Source of the DNA: Qipengyuania pacifica
Lineage (GTDB): Bacteria; Pseudomonadota; Alphaproteobacteria; Sphingomonadales; Sphingomonadaceae
Direction: 5' to 3'
DNA: 64,000 nt
Assembly (NCBI RefSeq): GCF_019857205.1
Contig: NZ_JAHWXO010000001.1
Coordinates: 248,001 to 312,000, forward strand
The position numbers and the translations under genes were made by a program. Shown here one piece after another: positions 34,058 to 42,789 of this stretch. Each line of letters starts with the position of its first letter. Positions within the stretch are counted from its first letter, which is position 1. Under the pieces are notes generated by a model that saw only the letters and a list, made by a program, of their open reading frames with translations, had not been told where the DNA came from and ran no database searches.

Positions 34058-34408
34058 TCAGTCGGCATTATTTAGTCGAAAGCACTTTCGGGCCTTACGA
34101 AAATAGCGGCGTCCATCATAAATCTCGATGCTGCTGCCTGTTTCGGTTGCAACCAATCTCCAAGCGGGAGGATTGCGTCCAGAAAGGGTTTGGAGCGTGA
34201 GAAAGAACACCGTCTCGTCCCGATCCCGTCCCATACGCACCGGGTAGGCCGATACCCCGGATGAAATTATGCAGTGTTCTGCCTCGACAAAATCCGAGCT
34301 TGAGAAAAGTACTTCGACGGCCTTTCGGCTTGCAAAAACGTCAGGCAGGCCTGCACCGGATTGCAAGCTCGCCAATACCGCAAAGAATAATCCGATGGTG
34401 TTCGTCAT
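34058..34408 (-). CDS. Hypothetical exported protein
   Basis: 116 residues with a probable signal peptide (MTNTIGLFFAVLASLQSGAGLPDVFA). The mature part is small and beta-rich with two Cys (EHCIISSG, KCFRLNN) that may form a disulfide. It has no family I recognise. It sits alone between the MobC-like and AlpA genes of element B, with about 200 noncoding bases on its downstream side. Confidence 0.5.
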   Translation of the reverse strand: MTNTIGLFFAVLASLQSGAGLPDVFASRKAVEVLFSSSDFVEAEHCIISSGVSAYPVRMGRDRDETVFFLTLQTLSGRNPPAWRLVATETGSSIEIYDGRRYFRKARKCFRLNNAD

Positions 34409-34498
34409 GGTCTCAATACCTCCCTGAGGACGCCGTGGTCAGTGAAGCCATACGTCACCCCTCTTCAGTTCGTATGACGCACAGGCGGCTGACCGAGT

Positions 34499-34690
34499 TC
34501 AATTCTCGCCAATCAGATTACGAAGATCGGAGGCACGAATCAGCCTTCGCCCTTTGAGCTTGATCGAAGGAAGATGACCATCTTTCATCAAGCCGTAGAT
34601 CATCGTCCTACCCAATCCAGTGACGCTTGCTGCCTCTGCCACACTGAAGGTCAATCGACCTTTCGCATCTGCTGTTGCCAGTCTTTCCAT
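34499..34690 (-). CDS. AlpA-family regulator / excisionase
   Basis: 63 residues: a MerR-like HTH (LTFSVAEAASVTGLGRTMIYGLMKDGHLPSIKLKGRRLIRASDLRNLI), the full length of AlpA/Xis-type helix-turn-helix proteins. Such proteins drive excision and early gene expression of P4-like satellites. The 34755-34964 dyad, with three palindromes that look like binding sites, lies immediately upstream, so this gene is probably autoregulated or controlled through it. Confidence 0.85.
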   Translation of the reverse strand: MERLATADAKGRLTFSVAEAASVTGLGRTMIYGLMKDGHLPSIKLKGRRLIRASDLRNLIGEN

Positions 34691-34754
34691 AAAGCTTTCT
34701 CCTTCGAAGGATGGTGTAGGTCTCCACGGAGGATAGGAAAGCGGTCAATCTCAG

Positions 34755-34964
34755 CTTACCAAGTAACCTTAGATTCTGAGTAGCCGCCCAACTCGCTTTA
34801 CAAGAAGGACGTTTTATCCAGCGTTACTTGGTAACAGATATCAAATAACTGATTTTAATACATATTCCTATATATATTATTTTCTTTTTAATGATGATCT
34901 AAGCCAAATGAATGATATAATATATATAGGAAAAACAGTTATTTAGCATACGTTACTTTGTAAC
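34755..34964. promoter_or_regulatory. AT-rich nested dyad with three 13-bp palindromes
   Basis: The palindrome GTTACTTGGTAAC is at 34823-34835, GTTACTTTGTAAC at 34952-34964, and an inverted near-copy CTTACCAAGTAAC at 34755-34767. Between the first two are perfect inverted arms AAATAACTG (34843-34851)/CAGTTATTT (34936-34944) and CCTATATATATTAT (34867-34880)/ATAATATATATAGG (34917-34930), all centred near 34894-34899. The interior is very AT-rich. This is an operator/origin-like structure in the 490-base gap between the AlpA gene and integrase B. The rest of the gap (34965-35182) shows nothing I recognise. Confidence 0.85.
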
Positions 34965-35182
34965 GTTCGGAAAAACAAAATCCTTAAGAAGCGAGGTGCC
35001 GCGGGTTATCGTCCCCACAATCTAACAGGGGTGAGAATGCCGCTAAGATGCTAGGGTGCCCTCAGATTCTTCAGAAATTCTTCAAATGGTTTTTGGGGCT
35101 TAGGTTAGTGGAGATTGAATTTTGGCCTTCAGAGAGCTCTAACGCCGTTCTGGCGAGGCATTGCGTTCCACAGTCTCGCAAA

Positions 35183-36343
35183 TCACAACGCCAACCTATC
35201 AAGGGCTTCGACTGCTGCATCATTCGCTAGATGTCCATAATGCCTTCCAATCATTTCAGCGCTCGTACCAGAGATCTGCGCGATTGTTAGCAGTGGCAAA
35301 CCTGCTCTTACTAGGTCCGTTATTGTACTGTGACGAAGAGTATAAGCTGTTGTACCCTTAGGCAAATTAGCCTCTTTCGCTGCAGCAGCGACAGGCAGTT
35401 TCCAGCTATTGCGATCCCAATGCTTGCCGTTCGACCGCATAAAAAGCGGGGCAGACGGCAGCTTGTTTTTCCCTTGAGCTGCAAGCAGCTTGGCGGCGGC
35501 GGCTGGGAGCTGGATACGACGCGGTTTGCCGTTCTTGTCCTTACCGATCGTAAGTTCGGCAGTCCGCTTGTCAAAATCCCCTACCGCTAGCGCAGCGAGT
35601 GCGCCTGGGCGCAATGGGAGCAAGCAAAGCGCACGAAAGAAAGGTTCTGCCTCGGCGCTGCAGTGCTGCAAAAGTACCCGGCGTTGGCTCATATCAAGAT
35701 AAAGAGTGCGCTGCCCATTGGCATTAGGCGTTGCTCTCAGCGCCTCTTGCCATGCGGCCTCACTGTTCGGCGCGCCGGGGGCTAGCACTTTCGCCAGCGC
35801 GGCTCGAAGCACTGCAATATCGCGGTTTACAGTAGACGCAGCACGCGTGCGGGTAACCACGGCGCCTTCCTTGCGTCGGCTCACAAGTGCCGGTTGATTT
35901 TCCAAACGCTCCCGCCATTGCCGGATGTGGTGCCGCCGCAGTTTGGCCAACTTCATCTTTGCGATTGGATCATCGTAGACGTAACGGCGAAATCGCTGTG
36001 CCGCTTCAGCTCGATTTTCAGCGTAAGCGCGGCATGCCTCTCCGACCGTCTCGACCTTCGAGCGAACCACGCCGCCCCCGTCCACGATTTCAGCTAGTGC
36101 CTCAGCTTCTCGCTTAGCTGCCGAGAAGATCTCGTTGCCAGCGAGAGTGCCGAAATCTCCGAGTGACTTAAGACGATATTTTTGAACGTCTTCATCATAC
36201 ACGCGGGCAATCCAAGTACCCTTCCCACCACGTTTTGACGGACGGAAGCCGAGATAGCACCTTGCCCGAAGGCGCTGCCAATAGGGTTCGCGCTTAGCCT
36301 TAAGCTTGGATCGCGCACCAACCCTGCTCAGGTCGATCGGCAT
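35183..36343 (-). CDS. Tyrosine site-specific integrase of element B
   Basis: 386 residues, of a different type from integrase A. The N-terminal part (MPIDLSRVGARSKLKAKREPYWQRL, GFRPSKRGGKGTWIARVYDED) is a short arm-binding domain. The catalytic domain has LLPLRPGALAAL (Arg I), TAYTLRHSTITDL (second Arg; the first His is Tyr) and IGRHYGHL (Tyr nucleophile). It begins 138 bases from the 36482-36526 att copy, with an inverted repeat GTACGAAAATTGTAC in between (near 36364). It should integrate element B into tRNA-Arg. Confidence 0.92.
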   Translation of the reverse strand: MPIDLSRVGARSKLKAKREPYWQRLRARCYLGFRPSKRGGKGTWIARVYDEDVQKYRLKSLGDFGTLAGNEIFSAAKREAEALAEIVDGGGVVRSKVETVGEACRAYAENRAEAAQRFRRYVYDDPIAKMKLAKLRRHHIRQWRERLENQPALVSRRKEGAVVTRTRAASTVNRDIAVLRAALAKVLAPGAPNSEAAWQEALRATPNANGQRTLYLDMSQRRVLLQHCSAEAEPFFRALCLLPLRPGALAALAVGDFDKRTAELTIGKDKNGKPRRIQLPAAAAKLLAAQGKNKLPSAPLFMRSNGKHWDRNSWKLPVAAAAKEANLPKGTTAYTLRHSTITDLVRAGLPLLTIAQISGTSAEMIGRHYGHLANDAAVEALDRLAL

Positions 36344-36481
36344 TTCGTTCCCCCTTTAACATGCGTACGAAAATTGTACGTAAAACATGCGCAGGCAAAT
36401 TTGAACAACTAAGGACACTAAACCCCGGAATTCTGCTGATTGTCAGTTCGGAAGTGTTCGAGGATGTTCAGAAACCCTGCA

Positions 36482-36526
36482 CTCCGAAGGCAGAGGCCAC
36501 AGGTTCGAATCCTGTCGGGTGCGCCA
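36482..36526 (+). pseudogene. 3' half of the original tRNA-Arg(CCG), right boundary of the composite island
   Basis: From CTCCGAAGGCAG through AGGCC, T arm ACAGG TTCGAAT CCTGT and CGGGTGC GCCA, this is exactly the missing portion of the tRNA whose 5' half is at 13246-13289. Upstream bases (GAAACCCTGCA) do not match a tRNA. It is also the right-hand att of element B. Confidence 0.88.
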
Positions 36527-36772
36527 GTCAACTGCCTCAGTGCGTTGTTTTCAAACAGAATTTGGCTGACTTGTAAAAAGCGTTCCTACGATTGACCCCA
36601 CACAATGTGCGGGCTTTTCCGGCACATTCTGGGGCCGTTCGAGACATCTTGGCCCGAACCCGGGATTCAAATTGAGAGACAATGTTCGGTCATAGCGGGA
36701 GATCGAGTAGGATTCGCCTCTACCTTCCACCTGAGAAGGTTAGTTGCACGTTGCCGTTCGTGATATTCGCTC
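36527..36772. other. Noncoding spacer right of the tRNA-derived att
   Basis: About 245 bases before the PIN-like gene. Together with 36344-36481 on the other side of the att this makes a 430-base gene-free stretch. It includes a local inverted repeat, GTGCGGGC and GCCCGAAC-like arms, of no clear meaning. Otherwise I see nothing. Confidence 0.4.
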
Positions 36773-37861
36773 TTGATGGCCTCCATAGAGCATCACATGG
36801 CGCATCCCGATGTCTCGATCGAGGCGCACATTGGGAAATGCTGCCAAGCGCTGAGCGATGACCTTGCCGAGCGCACGCCGGTCTATCTCGACCTTCGATT
36901 TTGGGTAATTGCCCGCGAGGTCCGCAGCGGCATCCGCACCGACCCGCGCGAGAGAAAGCTAGTCCATCATCTAGAGCGACTGGCACACCAAGGTCGCATC
37001 TTTTGCCCGATCTCAGCGACGTCATTCTTGGAGCTGATGAAAATCGGTGATGATGCCCGTCGCCAGGCGACTTTGGAGGTCATCGAGGAATTGAGCTTGG
37101 GCGTGTCATTGATGCCCGAGCCGGAGCGAACCGAGGATGAGCTTGAGGCTGTCATTCACTGGTCGCTTGCACCGAACGCGACAGCCCTGCCGCGCGTGTG
37201 GACGCGCCTCGCCTACACCATGGGCAATTTCCATGTGAGCGACGATCGATTCCCGCCTGAAACGCAGTTGGCCATCCAAAAGGCGTTCTTCGATCATGTC
37301 TGGCAGCAGCCGCTCTCCGCCGTCGCTGGAGGCCTTGATCGCACCGAATTCGATATGACCCGCGACATGGCCGCGCTGGCCGACAAGCTCAATGAGGGCA
37401 ATCGTGTCCATCAGGCGGAAATGACATCGTTCGAATCCGTGCTGTCGGATGAGTTGCGAGGCGTCGCTGAGGTGGCTGAGCCCATTCTTGGGCAGATTAT
37501 CGCTCGGCTAGGCAATTTCGGACCTGATGTGGAGCGCTCCGAACAGAACAGCCAAATGGCCGTGAATCTCGTGCACGCCATGCTAGGCGGGGAGCATCGG
37601 AGCCGACTGCCGACAATCCATGTGCACGCCTGCCTGAATGCCCTCTTTCGTTGGGATTATCGCAGCAAGGCGATGACCGGAAATGATCTATTCGATTTTG
37701 GCCATGCGGCTGCGGCGCTGGGCTATTGCGATGCGTTTTTCACCGAGGCCGGAGTTACCCGGTCTATTAGACATCAGGGGCTCAGGCTCGATCAGCTCTA
37801 TAGATGCGTGGTGACGAACGATGTCGATCAAGTGCTAAACTTTCTTCAATCGTTGAATTGA
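36773..37861 (+). CDS. PIN-like domain protein, candidate nuclease
   Basis: 362 residues, possibly starting at a second ATG a few codons in. The pattern fits a PIN-like fold: an early Asp in VYLDLRFWVIAREVRSG, SATSFLELMKIGDDARRQATLEVIEEL in the middle, and a C-terminal acidic pair in NDLFDFGHAAAALGYCDAFFTEAGV. Large PIN-like proteins next to defence genes are often toxins or effector nucleases. The first element residue Leu after YLD (usually Thr/Ser) is unusual. It is followed 37 bases later by a membrane-protein gene with the same orientation. Confidence 0.65.
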   Translation: MMASIEHHMAHPDVSIEAHIGKCCQALSDDLAERTPVYLDLRFWVIAREVRSGIRTDPRERKLVHHLERLAHQGRIFCPISATSFLELMKIGDDARRQATLEVIEELSLGVSLMPEPERTEDELEAVIHWSLAPNATALPRVWTRLAYTMGNFHVSDDRFPPETQLAIQKAFFDHVWQQPLSAVAGGLDRTEFDMTRDMAALADKLNEGNRVHQAEMTSFESVLSDELRGVAEVAEPILGQIIARLGNFGPDVERSEQNSQMAVNLVHAMLGGEHRSRLPTIHVHACLNALFRWDYRSKAMTGNDLFDFGHAAAALGYCDAFFTEAGVTRSIRHQGLRLDQLYRCVVTNDVDQVLNFLQSLN

Positions 37862-37898
37862 GGCTAGAGCTGCAATCAGGCGATCAAATCAGGGGCGA

Positions 37899-38570
37899 GT
37901 GACGATGTGCCTTGTGGAATCTTGGACGAATATTGATTGGGCCGCCACCGGGACGATGATGCAAGGTGTGGGAACGCTTGGCGGGGCGGTCGCCGTCTAT
38001 GCTGCCGCAAGGATGGGCTTGTCAGCTTGGAAGCATCAAAAGCTGGCAGAGCGGAATCGGGATCAAGCCGAGGTCATCCTGCACGCGGCCTACAACGCGA
38101 GGCGTGCGCTGGGATACCTTCGATCGCCATGGATGTCTGGAGGGGAGCTAGCGGCAGCAGAAGAAAAATTGAACAGCAGTGAGCCGAAATGGCGAAACAG
38201 CATCGTCGAGGAAAAGCAAAAGCGTCTCATCACCGCTCAAGCCTATTACATGCGGGCCAATCAATTGCTCGACGATCGGACGAAGCTAGAGGATTGCCTG
38301 CCGATGGCGCGCGCGCTCTTCGGCGAGGACTTGGAAAACGCGATCGAGACGCTGCACCATCAATTCCATATCGTGCGGACATACGCCGACGCCTACGTTG
38401 ACGATTACAACGGCACCGACCGCGATTTCACGGTCAAGATTCGCCGGGCATTGTTTGCCGCCAACAAGCGCACCGCGGGCGAGGAAAACGAGGTGTCGGA
38501 TGCGATTGACACGTCAATTGCGACCATAGAGGCGATTTGCCTGCCTTACCTGCGAATGGAAGCGCTATAG
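37899..38570 (+). CDS. Hypothetical membrane-anchored helical protein
   Basis: 223 residues with one N-terminal hydrophobic segment (TMMQGVGTLGGAVAVYAAARMGL, about 18-40) and a long charged helical remainder containing cationic/acidic coiled segments (AEVILHAAYNARRALGYLRS, EKQKRLITAQAYYMRANQLL). The layout resembles small membrane-bound helical proteins found with toxins or abortive infection effectors, but I do not recognise the family. It probably forms an operon with the PIN-like gene. Confidence 0.55.
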   Translation: MTMCLVESWTNIDWAATGTMMQGVGTLGGAVAVYAAARMGLSAWKHQKLAERNRDQAEVILHAAYNARRALGYLRSPWMSGGELAAAEEKLNSSEPKWRNSIVEEKQKRLITAQAYYMRANQLLDDRTKLEDCLPMARALFGEDLENAIETLHHQFHIVRTYADAYVDDYNGTDRDFTVKIRRALFAANKRTAGEENEVSDAIDTSIATIEAICLPYLRMEAL

Positions 38571-38631
38571 CCTATCTGGAGAAGGGATCGAGCAAGATTC
38601 GAGACCGGATAGAAACCAATGGATAGGAATT

Positions 38632-39402
38632 TCATGGGCGTCCTTGCGGCTCGATCTGAAACTCACAACCGACCGAACGCTCAACCTTTCCCGCTTTTTC
38701 AATGCAGCGTTCGAAGGCTTCACGGTTTGCGCTGAAGATGCGCTGCGCTGCCGCCAATTCTTCCCACGCTTCCGGGTTCTGTGACCGGATCAACCGTATA
38801 CCCGCTTCCAAAATGGTCGGTTCGCCAACCGCCTTGCGAGCGATCCTTTCGGGCCATTGCCAGCTTTCGGGCATGGCGCGGGCGATGGTGCCGGGAAGAA
38901 TCGACCACAGCAGGATGCCGACAACCAACCCCATACTTGCAAAGTGCGAGGCCTGCCGTTTCTGCTCGGCCTCGGCGCGGACACGCCCCACCATCGCACT
39001 GAGCTGCCCGGTTGCGCTGTCGAAGTCCCTACGTCCCTGCCGGAGCAGGTCGCTGGTATCGCGCAGCATGTCGTGCGAGGCACGCTTGATCTGAACGGCA
39101 ATGTCTTCCGGCGTCAGCTCGATGGCGGGTTTGTTGCCGATGGCTGTCAAACTGTCGGAGACCCGCTCTAGCTGATTGGCCATCTTGCTAAACGTTGCCG
39201 TGTAGTCCGGGATCACGATGTCGGCTCGCTCCCTGGCCATGTTCTGGACGGTATGGCGTACCATTGCCATTTCGCCTTCGAGACGGGCGAAGGCTTCCGT
39301 GGCCGGATCGGTTTCCGTCACCGCCTCCGGTTCTGGTTCCGGGGCTAGCGGTTCCTCGACTTCGAGGTCCAGCTGCACTTCTTCGATATGGTCGTCGTCC
39401 AT
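38632..39402 (-). CDS. DUF6118-family protein
   Basis: 256 residues. An acidic N-terminus (EEVQLDLEVEEPLAPEPEPE) precedes a helical region and one membrane helix (about 165-182, MGLVVGILLWSILPGTIARAM), then a helical C-terminus with EELAAAQRIFSANREAFERCI. This is the DUF6118 protein that often lies directly downstream of traA in sphingomonad mobilizable elements. It is 10 bases from the relaxase gene stop and is probably part of the transfer operon. Its role is unknown. Confidence 0.75.
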   Translation of the reverse strand: MDDDHIEEVQLDLEVEEPLAPEPEPEAVTETDPATEAFARLEGEMAMVRHTVQNMARERADIVIPDYTATFSKMANQLERVSDSLTAIGNKPAIELTPEDIAVQIKRASHDMLRDTSDLLRQGRRDFDSATGQLSAMVGRVRAEAEQKRQASHFASMGLVVGILLWSILPGTIARAMPESWQWPERIARKAVGEPTILEAGIRLIRSQNPEAWEELAAAQRIFSANREAFERCIEKAGKVERSVGCEFQIEPQGRP

Positions 39403-39412
39403 GTCGTTTCTC

Positions 39413-42310
39413 CTAAATGCCCATGTCGAAAGCGCGGGTGCGCTCGCGGGTGAGGGTTGCGGTCAGTTCTTTGGCGATGCTGCGTTCGGGCTTCGGATCG
39501 ATGCCGAGTTCGCGGGCCTTGCCGCGCAGCAGACCTTCGACCTGCGGATCGCGTTCAAGCCCCTTCAACAGTTCGTTCTGCTTGGCCGATACTTGGGCAG
39601 CGCCTGCGCGGTCGCCCTGTTGTTCAAGCTGCTTGCGCGCCGTGCTCAGACCCTGCCAGTCGCTGACAAAGCGCTCGGTTCGCAGCGCCGGATCGGTGCG
39701 AACGGCGGCTTCGTGCTGCATGGCGCGCATGGCCTCCTGGCTGCGTCCGCCTGCGGCCTCTGCGATCAGCGCAGGACGCCGCTCAAGTGCATTAGCGAGA
39801 TCGGTGGCGGCATGGGGCCGGATCGCGTCGAGGGCCTTTTCTGCCTTCTCCAGCGCATCCTTCTGGTGCGGGAGAACGGGCAAACCTTGCGCCTGCATCG
39901 AGCCGAGATCACCAAGCGCGCGGGCGTAGCGTTCGACCGCGCGGCGCTGTTCGTTTTGCGTGTTTCCCTGCACCGGCAGCGGCTCAAGCTGTCGGGCCTG
40001 CGGACGGAAATTCCCGAAGATGGATTTGGCCTTCTCCGGCACTTGCCAAACTATCTCCAAGATTCGCTCGCGGAAGGTGATGCCGCGTAGTTCGGCGAAA
40101 GCCTGCTCGGGCTTGTAATCGCCCGCCATGTCCTTCCCGCGCTCGCGGCTCAGCGTGCGGACAAGTTTCGACTGATCGGCAAAGTCATCGTGGCCATAAT
40201 GGAGCGCGAGCCCCTCGCGATGGCGCGACATGGCGACATAGGCGGAATGACTATCCATACCCGGCGTGGCGAGTAGATGGGCACGATCCACCGTGATGCC
40301 CTGCGCTTTGTGGATCGTGGCCGCGTAGCCATGATCGATGTGCGCGTAGTCCTTGGTGTCGAAGGTAACTTCGCGGCCATCATCGGTGCGCACGGCTATT
40401 CCTTGTGCGCTAGCCTTCTCCACCGTGCCGAGCGTCCCGTTCTTCACCCCAAGCCCGCGCTCGTTGCGCAGAAAGATAATACGGTCACCCGATGCGAACT
40501 GGCGCTCGCCGCGTGCCGCCTTGATCGCGGCATCTGCACCCAATGCGCCAGCCTCACGCATCTTTCCGCGCGCCATGTCGTTTAGCTCGCGCGCTTCGTC
40601 ATTGGTGTGGGTGAGGATGATGCGGCTGTCGTCTGGGGCGGTCCTCCGTTCCTGATTCCAGCGCTCGATCAGCGCCGTCCGTGCATCCGCGCGCGTGTGG
40701 GCGGCATGGACCATGCCGCGTTCCTCGTAGGTGCGGATCGCTTTGCCGGTTCGGCCTATTGCAAGCTGCCTGGTCGCATCCTGCTGCCATGCGGAAAGCT
40801 GGCGGCGAACCTCGCTGATCTCGACCCCTCCTTGGCGTTCGTGGATTGCCCGGAACGCCGCACCTGCTTCGATGGCCTGAAGCTGCTGCTGGTCGCCTAC
40901 CAGGATAACCTTCGATCCAGCTTTCGCGGCATGGGACAGTACGCGCTCCATTTGGCGTGTGCCGACCATGCCCGCTTCGTCGATGACGAGCACATCCCTG
41001 GCGGTGAGTTGCTCGCGTCCTTTGCCCCATTGGTGTTCAAGGCTGGCGATGGTGCTCGATGCGATGCCGGAACCGTTCTCCAGCCCCTCGGCGGCGATGC
41101 CGGACAGGGCTGCGCCGCGCACAGCGTAGCCTGCGCTTTCCCACGCTTCGCGCGCCACTCCCAGCATCGCGCTCTTGCCGGTTCCCGCATAGCCGACCAC
41201 GACCGCGAGGCCCTTGCTGTTGGTTGCATGTTCGAATGCAGATTTCTGCTCGCCAGAGAGGACCAGGCCGCGCTTGGCCGCGCTGACAAGCGCGGCGTTT
41301 CGTTGCACATCATTGACGGCGTGACCGGTGCGCTGCGCCAATGCGTCTGCGGCGCGATACAGGCGCTGTTCGGTCTCGATCATTGCCCGAGACGTGAAGC
41401 GATCCTGCCCGCGTCCGTCCTTGCCCAGCGCAATCAGGTCGGGCGATGCGCGCACCGCATTGTAGGCGGCATCGAACTGATCTTTGCCGTCGCTATGCCG
41501 GTGAACGAAGGCGGCAAGATCGCGCCTGGTGAAGGTCGCCTGCTGGTGGGTGATCGCATCCAGCGCCAGCGCCGGGTTGGCGATGATCCGCTCACCATTG
41601 CGCTGGGCAATCGCGCGGTGTTCCTCGATACGCTCGGCTTCCAGTCCACGCCCGCCAATGCGTGAGGCGGCAGGGCCGATCTTGTCCTGCGGCTCCAGCG
41701 CAATGCCCTGCGCTTCCAGGCTGCGGTGATCGATCCGCGCATCGATGTCGCGTTCCGCCAACGCGCGGTTCACATGATCGGCCCAGCGCTCACGCCATTG
41801 CTCGATCAGCGCGGTCTTGTTCCAGTCGCGGACCTTTGCGCCAAAGCCGTCCTTTGTGACCTCGCGCCCAATTTCCCGCATCGTCAGCATGACATGCGCG
41901 TGCGGCTTGGCCTTGCCATCTTCGCCGATATCCCAATGGACATTGAGGTCGGCGATCATGCCCTTCTCGACGAACTCGGCTTTGACGAACTCGCGCGCCA
42001 GCTTGATGTTGTCCTTCTTGGGCAGCTCGCGGGGCAGGGCGAATTCGACCTCGCGGGATAGCTGGGCATCCTTGCGCTTTTCGGCGGCCTCGACTGCGTT
42101 CCACAAGGTGGCCCTGTCGGCGAAGGTTTCAGGCGCGCCTTTTGGCAGCATCACTTCGGAATGAAGAACGCCTGCCTTGTTGGTGAAATCATGGGTTCTG
42201 TCGATCCGCTCATCGTGCAGGCGCTCGCCCGCGCGATAGGCCGCCGCCGCAACGGCGCTGCGTCCGCTCGACCTTCCGATGATCTTTGCGCTGAAGTGAA
42301 AGATTGCCAT
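39413..42310 (-). CDS. traA: Ti-type conjugative relaxase/helicase TraA (MOBQ)
   Basis: 965 residues from the ATG at 42310 (MAIFHFSAKIIGRSSGRSAVAAAAYRAGERL), chosen because TraA proteins start exactly so. The N-terminal MobA/MobL relaxase carries the catalytic Tyr in AAYRAGE and the histidine motif KPHAHVMLTMREIG. A RecD-like helicase domain (about 355-760) has Walker A VVVGYAGTGKSAM, Walker B DVLVIDEAGMVGT and GYAATIHKAQGITVDRA. It nicks oriT and unwinds DNA during transfer. It is divergent from traC-traD across the oriT, as on Agrobacterium Ti plasmids. No T4SS genes are in the window. Confidence 0.95.
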   Translation of the reverse strand: MAIFHFSAKIIGRSSGRSAVAAAAYRAGERLHDERIDRTHDFTNKAGVLHSEVMLPKGAPETFADRATLWNAVEAAEKRKDAQLSREVEFALPRELPKKDNIKLAREFVKAEFVEKGMIADLNVHWDIGEDGKAKPHAHVMLTMREIGREVTKDGFGAKVRDWNKTALIEQWRERWADHVNRALAERDIDARIDHRSLEAQGIALEPQDKIGPAASRIGGRGLEAERIEEHRAIAQRNGERIIANPALALDAITHQQATFTRRDLAAFVHRHSDGKDQFDAAYNAVRASPDLIALGKDGRGQDRFTSRAMIETEQRLYRAADALAQRTGHAVNDVQRNAALVSAAKRGLVLSGEQKSAFEHATNSKGLAVVVGYAGTGKSAMLGVAREAWESAGYAVRGAALSGIAAEGLENGSGIASSTIASLEHQWGKGREQLTARDVLVIDEAGMVGTRQMERVLSHAAKAGSKVILVGDQQQLQAIEAGAAFRAIHERQGGVEISEVRRQLSAWQQDATRQLAIGRTGKAIRTYEERGMVHAAHTRADARTALIERWNQERRTAPDDSRIILTHTNDEARELNDMARGKMREAGALGADAAIKAARGERQFASGDRIIFLRNERGLGVKNGTLGTVEKASAQGIAVRTDDGREVTFDTKDYAHIDHGYAATIHKAQGITVDRAHLLATPGMDSHSAYVAMSRHREGLALHYGHDDFADQSKLVRTLSRERGKDMAGDYKPEQAFAELRGITFRERILEIVWQVPEKAKSIFGNFRPQARQLEPLPVQGNTQNEQRRAVERYARALGDLGSMQAQGLPVLPHQKDALEKAEKALDAIRPHAATDLANALERRPALIAEAAGGRSQEAMRAMQHEAAVRTDPALRTERFVSDWQGLSTARKQLEQQGDRAGAAQVSAKQNELLKGLERDPQVEGLLRGKARELGIDPKPERSIAKELTATLTRERTRAFDMGI

Positions 42311-42346
42311 GACGGCAATCCAGTTACACCGCAAAGCCCGCGTCGG

Positions 42347-42371
42347 CACGACGTATAAGCGCGCCCTCTCA
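42347..42371. other. Origin of transfer (oriT) core, RSF1010/Ti (Q-type)
   Basis: ACGTATAAGCGCGCCCT at 42351-42367 closely matches the nick region of Q-type oriTs (ATAAnTGCGCCCT) and the Ti plasmid oriT (ACGTATAATTGCGCCCT). It lies in the gap between divergent traA and traC, 41 bases upstream of the traA ATG, exactly where Ti-type elements keep it. The flanking ~80 bases hold the putative divergent promoters. The exact nick base is inferred. Confidence 0.85.
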
Positions 42372-42483
42372 TGATAAAATCCTGATCGGGACTAGGCGGG
42401 TTCACACTGTCCCGGCGACCTTACTGCATTGGGAAAGCTCACCGATTATCATGGCTCCATCACATCAACGATGGAGACTTCTC

Positions 42484-42789
42484 TTGCGCAAACCCCGCGA
42501 TTTTGATTCGGAACTGAAGGCGCTTGCCGACAAGGCAAAGCAGCTAAAGGAGCGCCGCGTACGCGACCTTGGAGCGTTGGTGACGGCAACCGGAGCCGAC
42601 GCGCTCGATGCCGATATCCTGGCAGGCGCGCTGCTCGACGCTGCCGCCAATACCGACAAGGCAACCGGGGAGGGCTGGCGCAAACGCGGCGCGGCCTTCT
42701 TTCAGCGCAAGCCACGAGACACTGCGAACGGACCTGGCCAGCAGCCGGAAGGCACTCTCCCGTTCGATGGCGGCGCGGCATCGGCTTGA
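42484..42789 (+). CDS. traC: Conjugal transfer protein TraC
   Basis: 101 residues from a TTG at 42484 preceded by GGAG; a longer in-frame start at 42451 gives an unlikely leader. The sequence (MRKPRDFDSELKALADKAKQL, LVTATGADALDADILAGALLDAA, WRKRGAAFFQR) matches the small TraC-type relaxosome accessory, helical and mostly basic at its ends. It overlaps traD by 23 bases. In Ti systems TraC and TraD help the relaxase at oriT. Confidence 0.82.
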   Translation: MRKPRDFDSELKALADKAKQLKERRVRDLGALVTATGADALDADILAGALLDAAANTDKATGEGWRKRGAAFFQRKPRDTANGPGQQPEGTLPFDGGAASA

